From DATMER01 sp963741305 (lineage in GTDB: Bacteria; Acidobacteriota; Thermoanaerobaculia; Multivoradales; UBA5704): 64,000 bases of DNA. The notes below the pieces were generated by a model that did no database searches, was not told the origin of the DNA, and saw nothing but the letters and a program-made list of their open reading frames with translations. The position numbers and the translations under genes are program-made. The stretch's first letter is position 1. Every line of letters begins with the position of its first letter. Below, piece by piece: positions 26,158 to 35,454 of the stretch. The stretch covers positions 6,200,001 to 6,264,000 of the forward strand of contig CAVUHL010000003.1 in assembly GCA_963741305.1 (NCBI GenBank), given 5' to 3'.

Positions 26158-26177
26158 GGCCGGGGCAGTCTATCCTC

Positions 26178-27494
26178 CTACGGCTCACTCCGCGAAGTCA
26201 CCCGCCAGATGACGTTCCCCACGTCATCCGCCATCAGCAAAGCCCCGCGCTTGTCGATCGCCACACCCACGGGCCGCCCCATCGCTTCCCCATTGTCTTT
26301 CACGAAGCCGGTCAGAACGTCGATCGGCTCGCCGGATGGTTTGCCGCTGGCGAAGGGTACAAAGATCACTTTATAACCGCTGCGCGGCTTGCGGTTCCAG
26401 GAGCCATGCTGGCCCACGAACATCCCGCTACGGAATGGCGCGGGGAGTGCATCCCCTCCCGACCAGGCCAGGCCCAGGGAGGCGGTGTGCGGACCGAGGG
26501 CGTAGTCGGGCGCCAGGGCCTTGGCCACGAGGTCGGGCTTCGGAGGCTTCACCCGGGTGTCGACGTGCTGGCCGTAATAGCTGTAGGGCCAGCCGTAGAA
26601 ACCGCCGTCCTGAACGGAAGTCATGTAGTCGGGCACGAGGTCGCTGCCGAGCTCGTCGCGCTCGTTGACCGCCGTCCACAGGGCTCCGCTCTCGGGCTCC
26701 CAGGCCATGCCGACCGGATTGCGCAGGCCGGTGGCGTAGAGGCGCTTGCTGCCGGTCGCAAGATCCACCTCCCAGATCGCCGCGCGTCCTTCCTCTTCTT
26801 CCATTCCATGCTCGGCCACGTTGCTGTTGGAGCCGACGCCCGAGTAAAGCTTCTTCCCGTCCTTGGAGGCGATGAGGCTCTTGGTCCAGTGATGGTTGCG
26901 CGGGCCGGCTGGAAGATCGGCGACTTTGACGCCCGCGGCTTTGATCTCCGTCGCTCCCTCGGTATAGGGGAACTTCACGATGGCGTCGCTGTTGGCCACG
27001 TAGAGGTCGTTTCCTACGAGCGCCATGCCAAAGGGCGAGTTGAGCCCGGTCAGAAAGGCTGACTTCGTCTCCGCGACGCCATCCCCATCCGCGTCGCGGA
27101 GGAGGGTGATGCGGTTGGCGCTGGGCACGCCGCCGCCGGCTTTCTTCTGGAAGATTTTGAAGAAGAACCCCTTGATCCCCTTGTTGTCCTCCGGCCGGGG
27201 CGGCGCGTTGGTCTCGGCCACGAGCACGTCGCCGTTTGGAAGCACGTGGAGCCACCGCGGGTGGACCAGGTCCCGGGCAAAGGCGGCCACGGCCGTCCCC
27301 TCGGCGGCGACCGGCTTGGCTCCTTCCGGCCAGCCCGTCGCCTTGACGACATGCACCAGCGGGATCAGCGCCTTGTTCGGCGGAGGGAGCGTGGGATCGG
27401 GGCCGGTCCCGGCCGAGACAGGGAGCTTCGCCGAGGAAGCGCATCCGGCGAGGGCTGCCAGGAGGACGAGTTGCAACGCGGCTGGTTTGAGCAT
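26178..27494 (-). CDS. PQQ-type sugar (sorbosone-like) dehydrogenase lipoprotein
   Basis: A 438-residue predicted lipoprotein. The signal peptide MLKPAALQLVLLAALAGCAS ends in a lipobox (ALAGC). The rest is a six-bladed propeller of the soluble glucose/L-sorbosone dehydrogenase family: VHPRWLHVLPNGDVLVAETN, RNHHWTKSLIASKDGKKLYS, NVAEHGMEEEEGRAAIWEV, TGLRNPVGMAWEPE and GQHGSWNRKPRSGYKV. It would oxidise sugars or alcohols with PQQ outside the membrane. It is divergent from the large secreted gene at 27565; the 70 bp between them should hold both promoters. Confidence 0.88.
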   Translation of the reverse strand: MLKPAALQLVLLAALAGCASSAKLPVSAGTGPDPTLPPPNKALIPLVHVVKATGWPEGAKPVAAEGTAVAAFARDLVHPRWLHVLPNGDVLVAETNAPPRPEDNKGIKGFFFKIFQKKAGGGVPSANRITLLRDADGDGVAETKSAFLTGLNSPFGMALVGNDLYVANSDAIVKFPYTEGATEIKAAGVKVADLPAGPRNHHWTKSLIASKDGKKLYSGVGSNSNVAEHGMEEEEGRAAIWEVDLATGSKRLYATGLRNPVGMAWEPESGALWTAVNERDELGSDLVPDYMTSVQDGGFYGWPYSYYGQHVDTRVKPPKPDLVAKALAPDYALGPHTASLGLAWSGGDALPAPFRSGMFVGQHGSWNRKPRSGYKVIFVPFASGKPSGEPIDVLTGFVKDNGEAMGRPVGVAIDKRGALLMADDVGNVIWRVTSRSEP

Positions 27495-27564
27495 GGGCTA
27501 CCTCCGATCTCCATCGTCGCCAGCAAAAAGCAAGCCTGGCTCGCGCCATCTGGTATCATTTTCC

Positions 27565-30297
27565 ATGCAAAGCAGGAACGATCTCCGATGGCTGGCCGTC
27601 CCGCTGCTGCTCGCGGCCCTCTCGCCGGCGCGGGCCGCCGACGTCGAAGTCCTCGTCACGGCCGACAATGCCTATGGATTGGGGACTGGCACGGCCGGCG
27701 GGATCACCCACTACTTCGGGATCGTCGAGAACCTCACTGCCGGCCAGATCTTCAACGGGCCGGTGGGCAACGGCCCGGAGGCGTACACCCTCCAGGACGC
27801 CGACCCCGGGGGCTACCTCTACATCCTCGCCTGGAGCGACGACTCGGTCTCCCAGGGCATCCTGGGGCAGGTCCGGGTCGAGGGGTTCCCGGCCTACTAC
27901 ACCGGACAGGGGGATTGGGAGGTCTTCGCGACCGGCATCGACCTCGACATCCCGGTCGGCGGCGGGGGTCCGCCGGTCGCGGCGATCAATGGCCAGATCG
28001 CGGAGGCCAACGCGGGCAGCGGACCGGCCAGCACGAGCGGCCTCTGGGTGGGCACCACCGGCGGCGCCCTCGGCAACCTCGCCTTTGGAGAGGACAATTC
28101 GAGCGCGGGCGGGGATTTCCCTGTCGCGGCCCTCATCGATCCCGCCGCCCGGTGGATGTGGTTCAACCGCTCCCCGGGCGTGCTCAACGCCTTCCGCGAT
28201 GGCAATCACAAGGAGGCCCTCCTCTTCCGCCTTCCGCTCGCCAAGGTCCCCGGCGTGGCGCAGGAGGCCTTCGGGCTCCTCCATGCTCCCGTGGGCTCGG
28301 CCAGCATCTCGATCAAGGAGCAGGGTGTCCAGATCACGGACCTCTCCCCGGACGGCACCTCCGGCCTCCAGGTGCTCCTCGGCCCCTCGCTGAGATGGAC
28401 CTACGTCCTCGAAGATGCCGGGTTCGCCGAGGGCAAGGGGCTCGCCCACTTCGTCGAAGGGACGGTCGGCGGCGTTCCGGAGCAGCGGATCGCCGCCTTG
28501 AGCATGACGGGCCCCGGCGCCAGCGTCCGCCTCGTGCCCGACTTCTCCCGCAACGGCGTCAAGCCCCGGGTCCGGGTGATCGTGCGCAACGGCTCCCAGG
28601 TGCTGCTCGATTCGAGGAACCACCTCTTCCCCTCCATCACCACCGGCGATTTCACCAAGGCGGCGGGAGATCCGCTGCCTGACATCGACGTCGCCCTGGA
28701 CAAGAGGCCGCCCGGAGGCTCCATCTCCTTCCATGGCGCGACGCCCTCGGGAGCCGACGGGACCGGCCCGTTCGCGGGCAACCTCGCCTGGGAGCTCTTC
28801 ACTCCCCTGCCGGTCCGGATCACCGTCGGCGGCACGAGCTACCTGGGGGACCGGGTCATGCTGATCGAAGAGCCGGCCGCGGACCTGCCGGCGATCGATT
28901 CCGCGTCGCGGGTCACCCTGCTGTCGAACGCGTCCTTTGTTTCGCTCGGTGAAGAGGGCGCCGTCCGCGGCGCGTTGTTGGACAATCGCCCGCTCATCCT
29001 CTCCGGCGACGCCGCCGTCCGCCGGACGCTCGATGCGGCCGTGGTATCGCTGCAGGATGGCGATGGAATCACCGCGGCGGTTGGGGATGCCGATGCGTTG
29101 GAAATCGGCCTCTCCGACATCGCGGGAGGCCGGCCGGCTTCCGGCACCCGGCTCGACCTCTCCTTCAACGGAAAGCTGGAAGCCGGCGCTGCGCAGGAGC
29201 TGGCCTCGGCCGAGGTGAGCTTCGGGGACGGCGCCTGGGAGACCTCCGCGGACTTCGAGCCGGCCGGCTCCAGCCAGCAGCTTGTCGAGGTCTTCCTCGG
29301 CGGGCAGCTCCGGCAGTCCGCGACCCTCTCGAATGACAGCAAGGTGCGCCACGAGATCGCCCTGAATGCGATCCGCAACCTGAAAGGTTCCCTGATCGTC
29401 GAGGAGGAGTGGAGCTCGCCCACCGCGATCACGCTCCCCGGCCAGGCGCCTGTCGAGGGGGACCGGCTCCGTTTCACCGCTTCCGATCTGCCGGCGGAAG
29501 TCGCATCGATCACCGGCGTCCGGATTACCGGCGAGAAGCTCGGCTCGGTCACACTGACGAGCCTCGCGACCCCATGTGTTCCGGGGCCCACGCGGCTCTG
29601 CCTGAACGGCGGCCGGTTCCTGGTGGAGTCGCGCTGGAAGACGGCGCAGGGGGAGGGGGCCGGGATGGCCGTGCCGCTGACGGGCGACACGGGCTTCTTC
29701 TGGTTCTTCTCCAGCAGCAACGTCGAGATGGTGGTCAAGGTGCTCGACGCCTGCGGCCTCAACGGCTCCTTCTGGGTCTTCGCCGGGGGCCTCACCGACG
29801 TGGAGGTGGAGACCACGGTCACCGACACCGTCACCGGGGCGGTGAAAACCTATCGCAACCCGCAGGGGACCAAGTTCCAGCCGCTTCAGGACACGGCCGC
29901 CTTTCCCACCTGCGGAGCCGCGCCCTCGTCGCAGGCTGCCGCCCGGTCCACGGCGGCCGCCTCGACGAAGCTGCTCCTCAACAACAACCGTTTCGAGGTC
30001 GAGGCCGTTTGGGAGACGGCGCAGGGGCAATCCGATGCGGGGCAGGCCGTTCCCCTCACCGGGGATACCGGCTACTTCTGGTTCTTCGACAGCGCCAACG
30101 TGGAAGTGGTGATCAAGGTCCTGAACGGCTGCGGCCTGAACGGCCGCTACTGGGTCTTTGCCGGCGGGCTTACCGACGTCCGGGCCGTGATCACGGTGAG
30201 GGACACCCTGACCGGGATCAGCAAGACGTACACGAACCCTCAGGGCACGGCGTTCCAGCCCATCCAGGACACGTCCGCGCTGGCGGCCTGTCCCTGA
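27565..30297 (+). CDS. Large secreted protein with two C-terminal FWFF/FAGGLT modules
   Basis: A 910-residue exported protein. The signal peptide MQSRNDLRWLAVPLLLAALSPARA is followed by about 630 residues that I do not recognise, in part beta-rich. The C-terminus has two copies of a module of about 95 residues (about 677-785 and 806-908), each with NNNRFEVEAVWETAQGQ-like and TGDTGFFWFF, NVEMVVKVLD, CGLNGSFWVFAGGLTDVEV and NPQGTKFQPLQDT segments. This module recurs in secreted proteins of Acidobacteriota. ATG 27565 starts the signal peptide; the open frame upstream to 27025 lies antisense to the dehydrogenase gene. It may be a surface or adhesion protein. Confidence 0.78.
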   Translation: MQSRNDLRWLAVPLLLAALSPARAADVEVLVTADNAYGLGTGTAGGITHYFGIVENLTAGQIFNGPVGNGPEAYTLQDADPGGYLYILAWSDDSVSQGILGQVRVEGFPAYYTGQGDWEVFATGIDLDIPVGGGGPPVAAINGQIAEANAGSGPASTSGLWVGTTGGALGNLAFGEDNSSAGGDFPVAALIDPAARWMWFNRSPGVLNAFRDGNHKEALLFRLPLAKVPGVAQEAFGLLHAPVGSASISIKEQGVQITDLSPDGTSGLQVLLGPSLRWTYVLEDAGFAEGKGLAHFVEGTVGGVPEQRIAALSMTGPGASVRLVPDFSRNGVKPRVRVIVRNGSQVLLDSRNHLFPSITTGDFTKAAGDPLPDIDVALDKRPPGGSISFHGATPSGADGTGPFAGNLAWELFTPLPVRITVGGTSYLGDRVMLIEEPAADLPAIDSASRVTLLSNASFVSLGEEGAVRGALLDNRPLILSGDAAVRRTLDAAVVSLQDGDGITAAVGDADALEIGLSDIAGGRPASGTRLDLSFNGKLEAGAAQELASAEVSFGDGAWETSADFEPAGSSQQLVEVFLGGQLRQSATLSNDSKVRHEIALNAIRNLKGSLIVEEEWSSPTAITLPGQAPVEGDRLRFTASDLPAEVASITGVRITGEKLGSVTLTSLATPCVPGPTRLCLNGGRFLVESRWKTAQGEGAGMAVPLTGDTGFFWFFSSSNVEMVVKVLDACGLNGSFWVFAGGLTDVEVETTVTDTVTGAVKTYRNPQGTKFQPLQDTAAFPTCGAAPSSQAAARSTAAASTKLLLNNNRFEVEAVWETAQGQSDAGQAVPLTGDTGYFWFFDSANVEVVIKVLNGCGLNGRYWVFAGGLTDVRAVITVRDTLTGISKTYTNPQGTAFQPIQDTSALAACP

Positions 30298-30324
30298 GAG
30301 CCGAATGTGCCTGAGCTCTCGGTG

Positions 30325-31449
30325 TTATGCCGGAGGCCACCAGAAACGGCTTGGACGTTGCCAGGACTCCGAACCCGCGACAAAGCGGCAGACGATCTCG
30401 GCAGCGGGCGACTGCCGCCAGTCCGACTCAGTCGGAGCTCCGTCACCGCCGAGGGAGGTAAGCGTGAAGCCTTTGTGGCAAAGCCCTGACCTGTCGGGGC
30501 CAACCGGACTGTACTGGACGGGACGGCCCCACCCGTCGCGGGCCGGCTGCACGGCCGCGGGAATGGCCGCGGGGAAGCACCAGGCGCCATTGGCGCGGTG
30601 CCGAGGATCGTCCTTGACCTCGTCCTGGAGCCTCTGAAGAGTCGCCGCTGTGTCGGCCACCTTCTTGCGCTCGTTGGTCAACGCCGCGTCGAGAGCCGCT
30701 TTGCTGTCCGGATCGGTCACGATGGCGGCGTAGACGAGGGCCTCGACGTCCAAATACCGCGCCTGAGCAACCGCCCTCTGAATCGCGGGGACATACCCCT
30801 CCGGGACCATTTCCGAGGCCCGTCCTTTCTCGTCCAGAATCTCGCGGATCAAGGGGAGTGCTCTGTCGCTGCCGGAAGCGCGACAGGCCTCCACCACTCC
30901 ATCCAGGCCAGACACGACATTCTCGACAAAGTTGTCCCCCAAGCCTTGCGCCGATGTGAGCACCTGCTTGAAGGCCTCGGGGTTGCAGCCTAGAGAGCGG
31001 GATTGCTCGGTCAGGATCTGGCCGTAGTCCTGCCGCAATTCGGCGGCGAGCTCAGGAGACTGCTGGCTTACACCGTCCAGGCATTGCTTTGCCTCGGTCC
31101 ATTGGCTCAGCCGGATCGTCGCCTTGCCGCAGAGAAAGAGAGCCTGGCGGTGCTCCGGATGCTCTGGCAGGTATGGTTGGAGCCGCCACCAGGCTTCCTG
31201 CGCATTCCCCTGTGCGAGCAATTCCCTGCTGTCGCGCACCGCCTTGGCTTCCCGGAAAGCGGCCACGGGCAGGGTCACGGCGAGCCAGAGCAAGAACAGC
31301 ACCACCAATCCACGCCAGGCCCAATGCTGCCAATGGGGCCGGGACACTGTTCCAAGCCGCAGGCTCTCCAGAATTCGAGGCCTGCTACAGGTGGGGCAGT
31401 ACCCCCAGAGGGCTTCTACAAATGTGGAGCAACGCGGGCAAAGCTCCAT
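30325..31449 (-). CDS. Zinc-ribbon membrane protein, fourth gene of the CHAT operon
   Basis: A 374-residue protein. A zinc ribbon, CPRC at 4-7 and CPTC at 18-21, precedes one membrane helix (about 45-66, GLVVLFLLWLAVTLPVAAF). A helical TPR-like region follows (LLAQGNAQEAWWRLQPYL, then LFLCGKATIRLSQWTEAKQ). The C-terminus (GWGRPVQYSPVGPDRSGLC, then GFTLTSLGGDGAPTESDW) resembles the end of type II secretion pseudopilins such as GspG. It is the last gene of a minus-strand operon headed by the CHAT protease, 35 bp behind the previous gene. Function unknown. Confidence 0.7.
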   Translation of the reverse strand: MELCPRCSTFVEALWGYCPTCSRPRILESLRLGTVSRPHWQHWAWRGLVVLFLLWLAVTLPVAAFREAKAVRDSRELLAQGNAQEAWWRLQPYLPEHPEHRQALFLCGKATIRLSQWTEAKQCLDGVSQQSPELAAELRQDYGQILTEQSRSLGCNPEAFKQVLTSAQGLGDNFVENVVSGLDGVVEACRASGSDRALPLIREILDEKGRASEMVPEGYVPAIQRAVAQARYLDVEALVYAAIVTDPDSKAALDAALTNERKKVADTAATLQRLQDEVKDDPRHRANGAWCFPAAIPAAVQPARDGWGRPVQYSPVGPDRSGLCHKGFTLTSLGGDGAPTESDWRQSPAAEIVCRFVAGSESWQRPSRFWWPPA

Positions 31450-31484
31450 TTCATCCTCCTGCCAGGTTTTAGAACATTTGCGGT

Positions 31485-32177
31485 TCAGGATCGAGCCGCC
31501 TCAAGCGGTCCCTTGCCCGCCCTTTCGGCACGAGTGTTGAACTCGATCGCCAGGAACAAGTCGATTATCGTGGCGACGGCGTAAGTGAGAAGAAACACCG
31601 GCAGGGCGGCCAGAATTGCCAGGGTAGAGGCGGCTCCCGAGAAGAGGCGCATCAAGGAATGCTCCGCTTCAGTGTCCGGTCCGCCGCCAAAAATTGAGGC
31701 GAACAGAGGGTTGATCGGCTGAAGAAAGCTGCTCAAGCCCATGCCGAGAGCGTAGACCAGCATGACCTCTCCGAACCAACGCAGGAAGACCGCCAGAGAG
31801 CGCAGGACGGTGAAGTCATCCGGCGGGACGAACTCCAGGTGCTTTGCCCTGTGATAGGTGATCCTGGCGACCAGCGCGGCCGTCGCGAGCGAGACCATCT
31901 GGGCCAGAAACGCCCTCACCAGGCCCCAGCGCTCGAAGTCTCTGTATACATAGACCCACTGCCCCAGCCAGGAGAGCGTGTACAAAACGAACCAGACACT
32001 GACGGCGCTCCGCATCAGCATGGGCAGGCCGTGCCTCAGCGCCTCGCCGCTGTGCAGGTAGGCGAGCAGCCGCCTGGCGCAGGGGCCGGGTGCCTGGACC
32101 TTGCCGAGTGGCAGGTTCTCTCTGAGGAAGGCGACTGCGGGTGTCCAGCGTGGGGTGTTCTCGTCGAGAAGGTTCAC
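31485..32177 (-). CDS. Multi-pass membrane protein, third gene of the CHAT operon
   Basis: A 230-residue protein with about four hydrophobic segments (SAVSVWFVLYTLSWLGQWVY, FLAQMVSLATAALVA, FGEVMLVYALGMGLSSFL, LAILAALPVFLLTYAVATII). A soluble N-terminus of about 55 residues and short loops complete it. No family was recognised. It lies between the second membrane gene (95 bp upstream) and the zinc-ribbon gene (35 bp downstream), all in the same direction. A pore or scaffold role is a guess. Confidence 0.65.
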   Translation of the reverse strand: MNLLDENTPRWTPAVAFLRENLPLGKVQAPGPCARRLLAYLHSGEALRHGLPMLMRSAVSVWFVLYTLSWLGQWVYVYRDFERWGLVRAFLAQMVSLATAALVARITYHRAKHLEFVPPDDFTVLRSLAVFLRWFGEVMLVYALGMGLSSFLQPINPLFASIFGGGPDTEAEHSLMRLFSGAASTLAILAALPVFLLTYAVATIIDLFLAIEFNTRAERAGKGPLEAARS

Positions 32178-32271
32178 GTCAGGCCTCCAGATCCGGCGGG
32201 TTCGATCGGCAGCCGGTTGCCTTGTGTAGACACGCCGTTACTGAAAGGGTTTAGAAGCCGAGGATCTTGGT

Positions 32272-33018
32272 CTACCTGCTGTCTCGGATCAGTGCCTGGA
32301 TCGCCCGCACTGTTCCTTCCAGGCCGGTCAGAGGCGAAGGTCCGCCTGCACTATCACGCGATCGGCCGACTGACACCGGAAACGACAGGCGTTTGCCGCT
32401 CGAGAGCGTCAGCGACAACACCTGCGTCGGAAGGACGATCGTTTCGGAGGGCAGACCGCGGCTGCTCGCGGTTTCGGCGCTCCGTTCCAGGGCCAGCGAT
32501 TGCACGTCCTTGTAATGATGTTCCTCGGCACGCACCTGCGAGGTCACGGCCTCCAGGCAGTCGTGGTGGCAAGTATAGACACCGAGCCGGTCCTCCATCG
32601 GGAGGAGGATGACCACACGGTTGACCGGGGAGCGCCGAGCGCCGTCCTGTCCCGTCCTCGGGCGCGTGAAGAACCGTTGCCGGGCTGGAGCGTCGAGGTC
32701 GAGCGGGCCGCGGAGCGTCAACGGCGCGGCCTGCATCTCCTGCTCCCGTGGCGCGAGATCCCGCTTCGCCTTCTCTTCTAGCGACGCGAGGCCGGAAGAC
32801 AACAGATCGTCCAATTCCTGATCCGAGGGGCGCGCCCTGCTCACGGCCAGGGCTCCTGCCAGCCACGTGAGGTCGAGCAGAAGCAAAGTCTTTCCAAAAG
32901 ACGTCTCGACGAGGATCATGCTTACGAAGAAGAGTGCGACCGCGTAGCGGACGCGGGTATCGAGAAAGTACAGCCAGATCTTTCGGTGCTGCTCGGGCTG
33001 TAGAATCGTCGAGGTCAT
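32272..33018 (-). CDS. Membrane-anchored protein overlapping the CHAT gene
   Basis: A 248-residue protein. Two hydrophobic segments near the N-terminus (YAVALFFVSMILVETSF and LLLLDLTWLAGALAVS) anchor a C-terminal domain of about 170 residues: VNRVVILLPMEDRLGVYTCH, then EAVTSQVRAEEHHYKDVQSL and a final VLSLTLSSGKRLSFPV. ATG 33018 overlaps the CHAT stop as ATGA, so the two are translated together. The upstream in-frame region lies within the CHAT gene. No family was recognised. It is a plausible substrate or partner of the protease. Confidence 0.65.
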   Translation of the reverse strand: MTSTILQPEQHRKIWLYFLDTRVRYAVALFFVSMILVETSFGKTLLLLDLTWLAGALAVSRARPSDQELDDLLSSGLASLEEKAKRDLAPREQEMQAAPLTLRGPLDLDAPARQRFFTRPRTGQDGARRSPVNRVVILLPMEDRLGVYTCHHDCLEAVTSQVRAEEHHYKDVQSLALERSAETASSRGLPSETIVLPTQVLSLTLSSGKRLSFPVSVGRSRDSAGGPSPLTGLEGTVRAIQALIRDSR

Positions 33019-34592
33019 TGGAGATCCTTCCTCAAGCTGGCGTTGAGATGAGCCACTGCCTCTTTGGCGCCCGGAACGATCTTTACCAGCTCGTCCAGCT
33101 TCGCGGCGCGAACGGGAGATGCAGCCGCGAGCCTCAGCAACTCCTCGTATCCCGGCGCCGGGGGGACGAGATGGTTTTCGAGGTAGAAGTCCTTGCGGAG
33201 ATACGCCAGGAAGCAGAGGTGATGCGCTGCGCAATCGTCGAGTTGCAGGACCCGGGAAGCGATGCCCTCGACCTGGCGGAATTCCCCCACCTTGAGGAAG
33301 CGAGGGCGGCGGTCGGCGAGGGTGGCAAGAGCCAGGTAGTAATTGAGGTCGGCGAGCTCGGGGCCTTGCTCCATGGCTTCTTCGATGAGTTGCCGGGCCC
33401 GGTCAAAGGATCGGTTCTCGAAAAGTCCGGCCAGGCGCGCCATGGCCAGGTCGGTGTGCCCGGCGCGCTCCTCCACCGCGGCGCACAGGGGCCGGAAGGC
33501 CTCGGACCCCGACAGCGCCGTGAACAGGGCCGGGGTGATCCACTCCCAGGACTCGGGATCTGCCTGATAGAGCGCGAGCCGCCCATCTGCGACCGCCGTG
33601 TCCAGGGAGCTGCCACGCGCCAGGGACCGGTAGACCGCCTCGCTGAATGTCAGCGCTACGGAGTCCGACACGGGAAACTGCATGGCGATCACCGCAGGAA
33701 TGCCCCGGCGGACCAGCGCCGAGGCCGTCCCCAGGAGCGGGTCCTGCCCGGGGTGATAACCGAGCTGAGCGCTGTGGCAGGAGTTGAGGAATACGAGGCG
33801 CAGCTCCCGGCTTGCCCGAAGGGTCTCGGCCAGGACATCCCCGGACACGAGGTGAGGCAGGTGCTCGGGGGTCTCGAGCACCAGGGAGCCGACGCCGGTG
33901 GCGGAGTTGAAGCTGCCATGCCCGATGAAGTGGACAACCTGATAGTGGTCCGACCTGAGCGTTTCATAGAGCCTGGAAAGAGTTGTTGAAAGAAGGACTC
34001 TTACCTCGACGTTCTCCTGTTGGCACCAGGCATTGAGGATGCGAGCGCGTTCTTCGGCGTCGTCGAGCTGATCGGGTCCCCGGGGTGCGGCGACGGCGAT
34101 GAGGATGCGCACGCGACCTTCGCCAGTGTCGGGGAAGGACGAGGAGACCCGCGGGATCGCGAGCTGCCGGACAATCGGCGTGAGCACATTTCTGGCGAGA
34201 AAATCATCGGTGTCCTCGCAATAGAGAAGCTCCCAGGGCAGAGACTGAAGAAGAGCGAGGTCTGCTGTCCCGGTCGGCAGAATGAGGCGGAGCCGCAAGC
34301 CCCGGTCCGGAAGGGACTCGGTCCGTCCCCGGCTCAACAAGTAGATTTCCCGCACGTCGCCATGGAACAGCGCCCGGAAAAGGCGAGCTCCTGCCGCACG
34401 GAGATTGCCGCTCTCGAAGACAGCGGCTTGGATCTCCTGAATCAACGCCTCCAGTTCCGGGCGCCGAAAGGGAAGGGCAAAGGGAGCCACGGTGAGCCCG
34501 TAAGGTGAGCTCAACGCGTGTACCCGGTAGCGATCGTCCCCATCCGGCTCGATGGCGAGAGCCAGGTCTTCGTAGCGGATCACCCGAGCCAT
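33015..34592 (-). CDS. CHAT-domain caspase-like protease
   Basis: A 525-residue protein. The N-terminal 150 residues (LTPIVRQLAIPRVSSSFPD ends the domain) precede a CHAT caspase-fold domain with catalytic His225 in VVHFIGHGSFN and Cys272 in RLVFLNSCHSAQ. The C-terminal 150 residues are helical with TPR-like stretches (MARLAGLFENRSFDRARQLI). In known systems CHAT proteases are switched on by a sensor and cleave partners such as gasdermins or Csx30-type proteins. Here the gene opens an operon of three membrane proteins. ATG 34592 is preferred; the frame is open further upstream without a good start. The stretch 34593-34807 has no gene. The protease fold is secure; the pathway is inferred. Confidence 0.85.
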   Translation of the reverse strand: MARVIRYEDLALAIEPDGDDRYRVHALSSPYGLTVAPFALPFRRPELEALIQEIQAAVFESGNLRAAGARLFRALFHGDVREIYLLSRGRTESLPDRGLRLRLILPTGTADLALLQSLPWELLYCEDTDDFLARNVLTPIVRQLAIPRVSSSFPDTGEGRVRILIAVAAPRGPDQLDDAEERARILNAWCQQENVEVRVLLSTTLSRLYETLRSDHYQVVHFIGHGSFNSATGVGSLVLETPEHLPHLVSGDVLAETLRASRELRLVFLNSCHSAQLGYHPGQDPLLGTASALVRRGIPAVIAMQFPVSDSVALTFSEAVYRSLARGSSLDTAVADGRLALYQADPESWEWITPALFTALSGSEAFRPLCAAVEERAGHTDLAMARLAGLFENRSFDRARQLIEEAMEQGPELADLNYYLALATLADRRPRFLKVGEFRQVEGIASRVLQLDDCAAHHLCFLAYLRKDFYLENHLVPPAPGYEELLRLAAASPVRAAKLDELVKIVPGAKEAVAHLNASLRKDLQ

Positions 34593-34807
34593 GCCTGGAT
34601 GATCCTCAGCCGTCTTCTGTCCATTTGAGGACGGTAGACACCCTGCGCTGCGGAATTGTTGAGGGCTGATTGATGCAGCTCCAACGTCACCACGATGGAG
34701 ATAGAGACCGGAGCGCGGCAGAAAGTCTCGCCGAAAGTCGAGAGATCGATGCGGCCGGTCCACATCGGGCCGGCCGCGGGCGGCTCTCTGCTTTCAGGGG
34801 TTCGAAC

Positions 34808-35302
34808 CTACCAGGGGCAGGTCGCGAAATTGCACTTGCAGCGGTCGGTGCAATATGTCGGGTTGCAGGTGTAGGTGTAGTTACAGGGATAGCAGTTGTT
34901 GGCGCAGTCGGTTTCGCCGTCGCACCAGCCCGCCGGACAGCCGTCGCAGTCGTTAGGGCACCAGGTCGTGACGCCGTTGCAGGAGACATATCCCTGCTGC
35001 CCCACCGAGCAGTTGCGGTCCACGCCCGTACAGTTGGCGGGGTCGATGTTGTCCTCGCAGTAGAGGCCGGGATCGCTTCCGCAACTGGCAGTGGCGCTGC
35101 AGAGGGACATTGCCGACACTCCGCCGGACGGGTCCTTCCCCTTCGCGGCGGCAGCCATGGGAACCGGTGCCTGCAAGGCGTTGAGGAAGGCGAGGAAGCC
35201 CCGGTCCGGCGCAGCCCGCGCCGGGTCGGCCGCAGCCAACGCCGGAGATACCAGGGAGACGAGGATGGTGAGGAGGGAGAGACGGTACAGCATCTTCTTC
35301 AT
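34808..35302 (-). CDS. Secreted Cys-rich protein
   Basis: A 164-residue exported protein. The signal peptide MKKMLYRLSLLTILVSLVS with SPALAA ends near 23. A hydrophilic stretch to about 65 (FLAFLNALQAPVPMAAAAKG) may be a propeptide. The C-terminal 100 residues hold about 20 cysteines (CSATASCGSDPGLYCEDN, CPNDCDGCPAGWCDGETDC, CNPTYCTDRCKCNFATC). ATG 35302 is fixed by AAGGAG upstream. The layout of signal, propeptide and Cys-rich core could fit a secreted toxin, adhesin or modified peptide, but no modifying enzyme adjoins it. It resembles the 16820-17290 product in style. Confidence 0.72.
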   Translation of the reverse strand: MKKMLYRLSLLTILVSLVSPALAAADPARAAPDRGFLAFLNALQAPVPMAAAAKGKDPSGGVSAMSLCSATASCGSDPGLYCEDNIDPANCTGVDRNCSVGQQGYVSCNGVTTWCPNDCDGCPAGWCDGETDCANNCYPCNYTYTCNPTYCTDRCKCNFATCPW

Positions 35303-35454
35303 ACCCAATCTCCTTTCGAACGAAGCTCAGCCGCCGGGAGCCGCCCGAGAGATTGAAGGATAACGCAATTTGGAAATACTTGGAGATGCGAGACTCGTTC
35401 TCGCCTGACGGACAGGAGAAACGACAGCCCCGGCGAATACAGAAGGAGATCCTC

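Noticed and set aside
25003..27494. Functional link between sbcDC and the sugar dehydrogenase
   Set aside because: The genes are only 20 bp apart, but the dehydrogenase is an exported lipoprotein unrelated to DNA repair. Chance neighbours are more likely.
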